Below are positions 57,871 to 64,000 of a DNA stretch of 64,000 nt, in pieces (within the stretch, counting starts at the first letter, position 1; each line of letters begins with the position of its first letter). Under the pieces are notes generated by a model. That model searched no databases and was not told the DNA's origin. It saw only the letters and a program-made list of their open reading frames with translations. The position numbers and the translations under genes are program-made. The DNA is from Lacticaseibacillus zhaodongensis (GTDB lineage: Bacteria; Bacillota; Bacilli; Lactobacillales; Lactobacillaceae). The stretch spans positions 124,001 to 188,000 of the forward strand of contig NZ_BLBG01000001.1 in assembly GCF_009687905.1 (NCBI RefSeq), read 5' to 3'.

Positions 57871-57908
57871 ATACCGTTCAGCACAGTTTGGCTGACGGTA
57901 TTTTTTTG
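57871..57908 (+). terminator. Terminator of the EAL gene
   Basis: Stem ATACCGTTCAGC / GCTGACGGTAT followed by seven T's. Confidence 0.85.
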
Positions 57909-57955
57909 CCTAATTTTAACGCTGAACTAAAAAAATAAAAAAGTTTTCTGGCCTG

Positions 57956-58092
57956 ATTGGTCTAGTTACCGAATGAGCATGATTTCGGGCCTGTAAACGC
58001 TATTGTGCAGACTGATGCCATTTGTGAGCTTTCCTGACAAAAGTGGCAGCTTCCTGTACCTATACCAATTTCAAAATTGCAACTATACCAAT
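57956..58092. promoter_or_regulatory. Candidate GntR/NagR-type operators upstream of glmS
   Basis: ATTGGTCTAG at 57956-57965, and the same motif inverted (CTATACCAAT, i.e. ATTGGTATAG) at 58060-58069 and 58083-58092, 23 bp apart. The motif resembles the half-site of amino-sugar GntR/HutC repressors (TGGTnTAGACCA). The pair lies 12 bp upstream of the glmS -35. Confidence 0.5.
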
Positions 58093-58104
58093 AATGATTC
58101 GGCC

Positions 58105-58134
58105 TTGACAAGTCCCACCGGACACCGGTATTCT
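58105..58134 (+). promoter_or_regulatory. Promoter of glmS
   Basis: TTGACA (58105-58110), 18-bp spacer, TATTCT (58129-58134). No glmS ribozyme core was recognised in the leader. Confidence 0.65.
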
Positions 58135-58200
58135 AGGCACATCCAATAAATGGGCGGCTGAGTAATGGCATAGCCCAATTCGAAAGGGTGGAACATATAC

Positions 58201-60012
58201 ATGTGTGGAATTGTCGGAGTTGTTGGGAACGTTAATGCAACTAAAGTATTACTGAATGGTCTAAATCGTCTTGAATACCGGGGTTACGATTCAGCTGGTA
58301 TCTACGTTAATTCACAAGATGGCAAGCCGTGCCTGATCAAGCGCGTTGGCCGGATCAAGAACCTTGAGGCCGCTGTCCCGGAAACGCTTAGTGGGACCCA
58401 AGGAATCGGGCACACGCGTTGGGCAACCAATGGTGAGCCTACTGTTGCTAACGCGCACCCCCACGTTTCCGCAGATGGTCGTTTCTACCTGGTCCACAAT
58501 GGTGTGCTGACCAATGCCCAGGCTCTGCGTAACGAATACTTAGCTGACGTGGATTTTGCCAGTGACACTGATACTGAAGTTGCCGTGCAACTTGTTGCTC
58601 GCTTTGTTGCGGAAGGGCAGTCCGTTAAGGAAGCCCTGCGCAAGGTGATGCAGCTCGTTGAGGGTTCATACGCTTTTGCACTTGCCGACAAGGAAGATCC
58701 AAACACCATCTATGTTGCCAAAAACAAGTCCCCATTGCTGATTGCGAAGGGTGATGGCTTTAACGCTGTTGGTAGTGACGCCTTGGCCTTACTTGACCAG
58801 ACTAATCAGTTCATCGAATTGCACGATGAGGAATTGGTTGTGCTGACTGCTAACTCGATCAACATCGAAAGTATTGACGGCACGCCACGGGAACGTGAGA
58901 CTTACACAGTTGACGTGAGCGAAGGTGACGGTGAGCTCGGTGCTTACCCATTCCACATGCTCAAGGAAATCGACGAGCAGCCCGTTGTGATGCGCCGGCT
59001 GCTCAGTGCCTACGCTAAGGCTGACGGCAGCATCGATATGCCAAGCGAACTGCTCGACGCGATGAAGCAGGCTGACCGGCTGTACTTCGTTGCCGCCGGG
59101 ACTAGTTACCACGCCAGTCTTGCCGCCGCAGCCATCTTCGAAAAGATGGCGCAGGTACCAGTTTCCGTTAATTTTGCCTCCGAATTCGGTTACCACATCC
59201 CATTGCTGTCCAAGAAGCCTTTCTTTATCTTCCTGACTCAGAGTGGCGAGACCGCCGACATTCGCCAGGTGCTCGTTCAGGTCAAGAAGCGGCACTTGCC
59301 AGTTCTGACCATTACCAACGTCATCACGTCCACCCTGGCCCGCGAAGCCGATTACGCACTGAGCCTGCACGCTGGCCCAGAAATTGCCGTTGCCTCCACC
59401 AAGGCGTACACGGCACAGGTCGCGACCTGCGCGCTGCTGGCCAAGGCGCTGGGCATGCACAAGCAGGTGGCCGCTGCCGCTGATTGGAACCTTGCGCACG
59501 ACTTGAGCCTGGTTGCTACCGCTCAGCAGACCCTGGTTGACCAGAAGGAGACCATTCACAAGTTCGCCAAGGAAATGTTCGCGACGACGCGCAACGCCTT
59601 CTACATCGGCCGTGGTAGTGATTACTTCGTTTCCCTCGAAGCAGCACTGAAGCTGAAGGAAATCTCCTACATTCAGGCTGAAGGCTTTGCTGCCGGGGAA
59701 CTTAAGCACGGCACGATTGCCCTGATCGAAGACGGGACCCCAGTGGTTGCCGTGATCAGTGATCCGGTTACTGCCGACCACACGCGCTCCAACGCAACCG
59801 AAGTTGAAGCCCGGGGTGGGAAGGTGCTCCACATTGTGACCGCCGCGCTTGAGCAGAAGGGTGACGAGCTCGTTGTACCAGACGTCAACCCACTGCTGGC
59901 ACCACTAGTAACAATCGTTCCTGGTCAGCTGCTGGCGTACTACGCAAGCCTGGACCGTGGTTACGATGTTGACCGGCCGCGGAACCTGGCTAAGTCAGTT
60001 ACCGTTGAGTAA
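58201..60012 (+). CDS. glmS: Glutamine-fructose-6-phosphate aminotransferase GlmS
   Basis: Makes glucosamine-6-phosphate from fructose-6-phosphate and glutamine. 603 residues: N-terminal glutaminase with nucleophile Cys2 (MCGIVG), then two SIS sugar-isomerase domains and the C-terminal DRPRNLAKSVTVE. ATG follows AAAGGGTGG. First step of UDP-GlcNAc synthesis, upstream of GlmM in the pathway. Confidence 0.96.
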   Translation: MCGIVGVVGNVNATKVLLNGLNRLEYRGYDSAGIYVNSQDGKPCLIKRVGRIKNLEAAVPETLSGTQGIGHTRWATNGEPTVANAHPHVSADGRFYLVHNGVLTNAQALRNEYLADVDFASDTDTEVAVQLVARFVAEGQSVKEALRKVMQLVEGSYAFALADKEDPNTIYVAKNKSPLLIAKGDGFNAVGSDALALLDQTNQFIELHDEELVVLTANSINIESIDGTPRERETYTVDVSEGDGELGAYPFHMLKEIDEQPVVMRRLLSAYAKADGSIDMPSELLDAMKQADRLYFVAAGTSYHASLAAAAIFEKMAQVPVSVNFASEFGYHIPLLSKKPFFIFLTQSGETADIRQVLVQVKKRHLPVLTITNVITSTLAREADYALSLHAGPEIAVASTKAYTAQVATCALLAKALGMHKQVAAAADWNLAHDLSLVATAQQTLVDQKETIHKFAKEMFATTRNAFYIGRGSDYFVSLEAALKLKEISYIQAEGFAAGELKHGTIALIEDGTPVVAVISDPVTADHTRSNATEVEARGGKVLHIVTAALEQKGDELVVPDVNPLLAPLVTIVPGQLLAYYASLDRGYDVDRPRNLAKSVTVE

Positions 60013-60032
60013 TTAATCCAAAATGTTTCAGC

Positions 60033-60066
60033 AAACGGGGCGCACGTGGGTGCGGCCCGTTTTTGC
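60033..60066 (+). terminator. Terminator of glmS
   Basis: Stem AAACGGGGCGCAC / GTGCGGCCCGTTT, then TTGCG. Confidence 0.8.
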
Positions 60067-60164
60067 GTGGACAGTCTAAGATTCGCTTACGGAGCTTACG
60101 CAAAGGCTAAATCGGCGTGCGTTTTGGGCCGGATATGCTAAGCTAATGCATGGAGGATACATAA

Positions 60165-60701
60165 ATGCAAACACTGAAGAAGTGGCGCTGGTTCATCCTG
60201 GCCCTGCTGGTAATTTTGTTTCTATTCATTAGTAGTTCCATGACTTATAAACAGCAAACCGCCGTCCCCTTATTTGAGCGCGTGCTGCACAGCGAGCCCG
60301 GTCTGGGTTTACTAGCCAAAATTCACATTAATTACGCTCCGGGCGAAGTTATTAGTGTGCAAACGTCAGGCTATTACAAAACCTTGGAGTTTATTATGCG
60401 CAAGGCGGCCCATTTCGGCAGCTACTTTTTGATGGCGCTGTTCACTTACCGGGCACTGTACGGGCGGATGACGCCGCAGTGGTTGCGGGTGATTTTTGTG
60501 CCCCTGGCCTGTGGTGGCGCTGCCGCCCTTGACGAGTGGCACCAAGCATTTACCGGCGGCCGCTCGCCGATGGTCCAAGATGTCATTTTGGATATGGCCG
60601 GGGCGACGGTGGCGGTACTGATCTGTGTCATTTGCGGCTGGATCTGGGCCCGAAGCAAGCACGGAAAGCAGGGTAGGCACAGTGCGCGGTCAGTTAGTTA
60701 G
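60165..60701 (+). CDS. VanZ-family membrane protein
   Basis: 178 residues, about four helices. Family pattern DEWHQAFTGGRSPMVQDVILDMAG (split: DEWHQAF, GRSP, QDVILD) is present. VanZ-like proteins are linked to low-level glycopeptide tolerance; function here is unknown. ATG follows GGAGG by 8 bases. Basic C-terminus. Confidence 0.82.
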   Translation: MQTLKKWRWFILALLVILFLFISSSMTYKQQTAVPLFERVLHSEPGLGLLAKIHINYAPGEVISVQTSGYYKTLEFIMRKAAHFGSYFLMALFTYRALYGRMTPQWLRVIFVPLACGGAAALDEWHQAFTGGRSPMVQDVILDMAGATVAVLICVICGWIWARSKHGKQGRHSARSVS

Positions 60702-60724
60702 GTGGCCGTTTAGATAACCGTGCC

Positions 60725-60918
60725 GAGTCGAGCCTTCGCTCTGTGCATAGTCGAGCTACGCAGGGCAGCCTTTAGAACTTTCGCAGCTTGCTGCCATTAG
60801 TTCCAAGGACAACGAAGTGAAGCCTGCGCTTTGCACACTCCGGAAGCAATGCCAAAACCCGGCATTTCTCCCAGAGTACGCAAATGCTCAGCTTCTAACC
60901 GTCCTGCTTCGCTCTGTG
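60725..60918. repeat. Hairpin repeats, copy F (mini plus full)
   Basis: A 19-bp mini copy (GAGTCGAGCCTTCGCTCTGT, 60725-60743) is followed by a full unit 60748-60918. The latter has an insertion (AGCCTTTAGAACTTTCGCAG.., about 50 bp) in its left arm. Inner arms match copy B unit 2 (TTTGCACACTCCGGAAGCAATGCC / GGCATTTCTCCCAGAGTACGCAAA). Confidence 0.7.
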
Positions 60919-60963
60919 CATTAGAATCTCCCCGCAACTCCCTGTTAAACGGGGGTGAAAGCG

Positions 60964-60992
60964 TTGAAGGTCTAGGCCGCGTTTGCTATAAT
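60964..60992 (+). promoter_or_regulatory. Promoter of the YebC gene
   Basis: TTGAAG (60964-60969), 17-bp spacer, TATAAT (60987-60992). Confidence 0.75.
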
Positions 60993-61036
60993 AGTAGCGA
61001 TTTTGTGATTAGCACATCTAAGAAAGAGGGTTTATC

Positions 61037-61771
61037 ATGTCAGGACATTCCAAGTGGCACAACATCCAGGGCCGTAAGAACGCGCAGGATTCTAAGCGGG
61101 GTAAGATCTTCCAAAAGATCTCCCGTGAGCTTTTCATGGCAGCAAAGCAAGGTGGTTCTGACCCTAGCGGTAACCCATCTCTTCGTTTGATGATGGACAA
61201 GGCGCGTGCTGCTAACATGCCTAAGGACGTTATGAACCGGGCCATTAAGAAGGCTGATTCCGGCGACAAGACGAATTATGATGAAGTCACATATGAAGGT
61301 TACGGACCAAACGGGATTGGGATCCTTGTTGAAGCAATGACCGACAACAAGAACCGGACTAGTTCCGACGTTAAGGTCGCCATTACTCGTCACGGCGGGA
61401 CAATGGCTGGCGCTGGTGCGGTTTCCTACATGTTTGACCGCAAGGGTAGAATTGAAATCAGTCGTGAAGATCTCGACACGACTGAAGACCAGATGCTCGA
61501 AGTTGCACTCGAAGCTGGTGCTGATGACCTGAAGACGACTGATGATACTTTTGAAATCATCACCGACCCGAAGGAATTCACCAAAGTTCGTGACGCAATT
61601 TCCGCACAGGGCTTCAAGTTTGAATCTGCTGACCTCGCAATGATTCCTGAGAATCGCGTTGAGGTTCCAGAAGACAAGGAAGAAAGCTTCCAGAACCTAC
61701 TGGACGCGCTTGACGCAAACGACGATGTTACCGACGTTTACACGAGTGCTAAGTGGGCTGACGAGGACTAA
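61037..61771 (+). CDS. yebC: YebC/PmpR-family regulator
   Basis: 244 residues with [22 protein letters not shown], the family start (split here as [11 protein letters not shown] and [14 protein letters not shown]). Members act as transcription regulators or assist translation of proline-rich stretches. ATG follows GAGGGTTTATC. Monocistronic with its own promoter and terminator; comG lies downstream after a repeat block. Confidence 0.94.
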   Translation: MSGHSKWHNIQGRKNAQDSKRGKIFQKISRELFMAAKQGGSDPSGNPSLRLMMDKARAANMPKDVMNRAIKKADSGDKTNYDEVTYEGYGPNGIGILVEAMTDNKNRTSSDVKVAITRHGGTMAGAGAVSYMFDRKGRIEISREDLDTTEDQMLEVALEAGADDLKTTDDTFEIITDPKEFTKVRDAISAQGFKFESADLAMIPENRVEVPEDKEESFQNLLDALDANDDVTDVYTSAKWADED

Positions 61772-61797
61772 GCGTTAGGTCTTAATAGTGCAATTAT

Positions 61798-61827
61798 GGG
61801 CTCCCGATTATTCGGGGGCTCTTTTTG
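61798..61827 (+). terminator. Terminator of the YebC gene
   Basis: Stem GGGCTCCCGAT / ATTCGGGGGCTC with five T's. Confidence 0.85.
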
Positions 61828-61835
61828 TATGATGC

Positions 61836-62151
61836 GCAGCGGGGTGTTCAGAAGCTGAGCATTTGCGTACTCCGGGAGAAATGCCGGGCTTTGGCATTAA
61901 CTTCCGGAGTTTGCAAAGCGCAGGCTTCTGCCCCGCGCAGCTCGACCGTACAGAGCGGAGTCACCCGGGTTGCCCCTGAGCATCAAGGTGCCTTAGGTTT
62001 TGACGAATGGTTTTCTCGTCAAGACCTAAGGCATTTTTAGCGGAGCCATTTCTGCTTGTGCAGCTTGCTGCCCTTAGCGGAATGGACAACGGAGTAGGAG
62101 CAGGGTGACGTAGCTCGACTACGACAGAACGGAGGCTCGTAGCTCAACTAG
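61836..62151. repeat. Hairpin repeats, copy G (two full plus one mini)
   Basis: G1 61836-61948 (GGGG..CCCC arms; CAGAAGCTGAGCATTTGC / GCAAAGCGCAGGCTTCTG). G2 61951-62122 is the GTCACCC type in inverted orientation, with about 50 bp inserted (CGGAGCCATTTCTGCTTG..). A mini copy follows at 62124-62151. The block fills most of the 460-bp gap upstream of comGA. Confidence 0.75.
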
Positions 62152-62229
62152 GATGCGGCAAAAATATTTTACCTACCTTGTGCAAAATCCGGTCTGTCTT
62201 CGAAATATATATGTGTAGAGGTGATGAAG

Positions 62230-63126
62230 ATGGACATTGAACGGATCATTGAACTGGCACTTGCCGATGGCGCGAGTGATGTTTACCTATTGCCGAGTGG
62301 CGACAGATATCGGCAGTTGGTGCGGACACCACGGGGCGTGGAGTGCATTCGCGCGGATATTGATGCGGAAACGGCCGCAGTGTGGATCAACTTGTTGAAG
62401 TATAAGGCGGGGATGAACTTATCCGAACACCGCCGAGTCCAGCAGGGAGCGGTGTGGCTGGACTCGGCAGGCTGTTTTTTGCGGCTCAGTTCGGCCGGAG
62501 ATTATCAGAATCACGAATCATTGGTTATTCGGATCATCGACTCGGTGCCAGCGGTGAATCCGAATAGCGAGGACGTTATTGCCCAGTTGCTGGACCTAGC
62601 GACGCACAAGGGCCTCCTGGCGGTGTGCGGACCAACGGGGGCTGGGAAGACCACCCTGATGTATCAACTAGCGCAGCGCCTCGCCCAGGACCGGGTGGTA
62701 ATGACCATTGAAGATCCGGTGGAAATTGCGGAGCAAGGCTTCCTCCAGCTGCAGGTGAATGTTGCGGCGGGGATGACCTATGCTAGTTTGCTGAAAGCTA
62801 GTTTGCGGCACCGGCCGGACGTGGTGATCATCGGTGAATTGCGCGATGAGGAAACCGCCCGGGCGGCGTGTGAGGCTGCTTTAGCGGGTCATATTGTGAT
62901 GGCGACCGTGCACACGCGGAGCCCGGAAGATGTGCCGCTACGGCTCATCAGCTTGGGCGTGCCGCCTGAACTGGTCCACGGTGCGCTGCGGGTTTCGGCG
63001 CAAGTACAACTGCACGTTGCGGCTGCAATCGAGCCTTTGGTTGAAATTTGGCAGTGGAACAATGGGGAAGGAGAATTACTGACTCCGCGGCTCTGGGAAC
63101 AGGAGGTGGCGGCCGGTGCGGAATAA
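62230..63126 (+). CDS. comGA: Competence pilus ATPase ComGA
   Basis: Secretion ATPase powering assembly of the competence pilus for DNA uptake. 298 residues; Walker A GPTGAGKTT, Asp box MTIEDPVE, Walker B VVIIGELRDEETARAA and His box VMATVHTR. The ATG at 62230 follows GAGGTGA; two earlier in-frame starts (GTG 62221, ATG 62224) overlap the ribosome site. Heads the comG operon. Confidence 0.92.
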   Translation: MDIERIIELALADGASDVYLLPSGDRYRQLVRTPRGVECIRADIDAETAAVWINLLKYKAGMNLSEHRRVQQGAVWLDSAGCFLRLSSAGDYQNHESLVIRIIDSVPAVNPNSEDVIAQLLDLATHKGLLAVCGPTGAGKTTLMYQLAQRLAQDRVVMTIEDPVEIAEQGFLQLQVNVAAGMTYASLLKASLRHRPDVVIIGELRDEETARAACEAALAGHIVMATVHTRSPEDVPLRLISLGVPPELVHGALRVSAQVQLHVAAAIEPLVEIWQWNNGEGELLTPRLWEQEVAAGAE

Positions 63127-64000
63127 ACGCATGTCGCTGAAAGTGCAGGCGCGCTGTTGCGGGACAATCAGCTCCCTGCTGGAGGCAGGGTTTACCTTGG
63201 CGCAGTCCTTAGATTTTTTGGCCGTGCAGATGCCGCGGCAACGGGAACGAATCGCTGCGCTGCAGGCGGAACTGGCGGCGGGCACGGATGTCGCCGCGGC
63301 GTTTGCAGAAGCTGGCTTTGCGCCAGTGGTGTGCACCCAAGTCGCGCTGGCTGATGAGCATGGGGACCTGACCGGGACTTTAAGCGAAGTTGCAGCCTAC
63401 CTAAACTTGTTGCAGGAGTCACGCAGTCGGGTGTGGCAACTGCTCGCTTATCCGCTGACACTGTTGGTGTTGCTCACGGTGCTCCAGGCGGGGATCGTCT
63501 ACTGGGTGCTGCCCCAGCTAACGATGCATCCCGCGGGGGCGATGCTACCGCAAATTGCCCTGTGTGTTGCCATTATCGCCGGGGTGCTGATCGTGTACGT
63601 TTTTGTCCGCGGCATGGATGCGTCCAGGCGCTACCACCTGTTGCGCCACGTGCCCATCGTGGGTGGCATCATGAATCGCTACTACCAGTATGAATTCACA
63701 ATCGGTGCCGCCAGCTTTTTGAATGTGGGGCGGGACTTAGGCATTTACTGTGAATATTTAGCTGCAATGCGGCAGGGGCCGCTGGCGGAACTCGGTCAGC
63801 GGGTGACCACGGAGGTGAAGCGCGGGTCGTCATTGAGCACCGCGCTTGACGACCAATTGGTGCCAGCAGGCCTAGTTCAGTTGGTCGAAATGGGGCAAGC
63901 GCCGGATTTGTTTGCCAGCTCGGTTGCAACTTATGCCCGCGGAATTTTTGCCGACCTGCAGGTGCAGATGAACCGCATTTTGGCGTTTGTGCAGCCCCTA
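63116..64000 (+). CDS. comGB: Competence pilus membrane protein ComGB, partial
   Basis: Polytopic platform protein of the type II secretion F family, running off the window end after 295 codons. It has the F-domain pattern LLEAGFTLAQSLDFLA, DEHGDLTGTLSE and helices at about residues 107-130 and 140-160. GTG at 63116 is 7 bases after AGGAGGTG and overlaps comGA by 11 bp; ATG at 63131 is an alternative. No stop occurs in the frame. Confidence 0.88.
   Translation, partial: MRNKRMSLKVQARCCGTISSLLEAGFTLAQSLDFLAVQMPRQRERIAALQAELAAGTDVAAAFAEAGFAPVVCTQVALADEHGDLTGTLSEVAAYLNLLQESRSRVWQLLAYPLTLLVLLTVLQAGIVYWVLPQLTMHPAGAMLPQIALCVAIIAGVLIVYVFVRGMDASRRYHLLRHVPIVGGIMNRYYQYEFTIGAASFLNVGRDLGIYCEYLAAMRQGPLAELGQRVTTEVKRGSSLSTALDDQLVPAGLVQLVEMGQAPDLFASSVATYARGIFADLQVQMNRILAFVQPL

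Noticed and set aside
57909-58200. glmS ribozyme in the glmS leader
   Set aside because: The conserved core of the ribozyme (AGCGCC..GAACU and following pseudoknot elements) is not present; the leader instead holds a promoter and repeated motifs.

Overview
The window looks like chromosome of a lactic acid bacterium of the family Lactobacillaceae with moderately high GC. This is inferred from gene content: a potABCD operon, a T-box-controlled amino-acid transporter, a class Ib ribonucleotide reductase, a fruRKA operon, the cdaA-cdaR-glmM-glmS cell-wall/c-di-AMP locus, a YebC gene and a comG operon. Strong AGGAGG ribosome sites and TTGACA/TATAAT promoters fit this. The protein styles suggest a Lacticaseibacillus- or Levilactobacillus-like organism, but I cannot name the species. 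No rRNA, CRISPR array, transposase or prophage gene was seen. One tRNA (Leu, anticodon AAG) is present.

Layout. 0-3.9 kb: spermidine/putrescine importer potABCD. 3.9-10.8 kb: a glycosyltransferase, a MazG-like pyrophosphohydrolase, an S9 peptidase and a convergent GH31 glycosidase. 10.9-13.7 kb: a T-box leader (specifier best read as AUG, Met) driving a three-gene amino-acid ABC importer. 13.8-16.5 kb: an unrecognised 360-residue protein, a TMEM175-type channel, tRNA-Leu and a HIT protein. 16.6-21.2 kb: an AT-richer response regulator/kinase/ABC-2 exporter module. 21.3-27.7 kb: msrB, an orphan gene, fruA-fruK-fruR and cfa. 28.0-33.0 kb: a four-unit repeat cluster, then divergent nrdHE and nrdFI around paired NrdR-like boxes. 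33.0-36.9 kb: a heterodimeric ABC exporter preceded by a promoter, a palindrome and a 38-codon reading frame. 37.0-47.7 kb: a 254-bp inverted-repeat element, then argF-carA-carB diverging from argG-argH and a binding-protein/permease fusion. 47.9-50.6 kb: a mannose-family PTS. 50.7-52.9 kb: a MacB-like permease and ATPase. 53.0-60.0 kb: cdaA-cdaR-glmM, an EAL-domain gene and glmS. 60.1-64.0 kb: VanZ-like protein, YebC, a repeat block, comGA and the start of comGB.

How it fits together. carAB supplies carbamoyl phosphate to argF, and argG and argH complete arginine synthesis. CdaA, CdaR, GlmM and GlmS couple c-di-AMP signalling to UDP-GlcNAc supply, and GlmS has candidate GntR-type operators beside its promoter. 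FruR probably controls its own operon through helically phased repeats.

The points most worth checking are these: carB has no ordinary start codon at its conserved N-terminus (ATA behind a perfect Shine-Dalgarno); a family of about 120-bp hairpin elements (ends GTCGAGCT... and ...CCGCTCTGT) occupies many intergenic gaps and in two places abuts a ribosome site; a 38-codon reading frame and a palindrome precede the ABC exporter pair; an EAL gene sits inside the c-di-AMP/glm locus; and a 22-codon leader frame overlaps the start of a response-regulator gene that has no ribosome site of its own.
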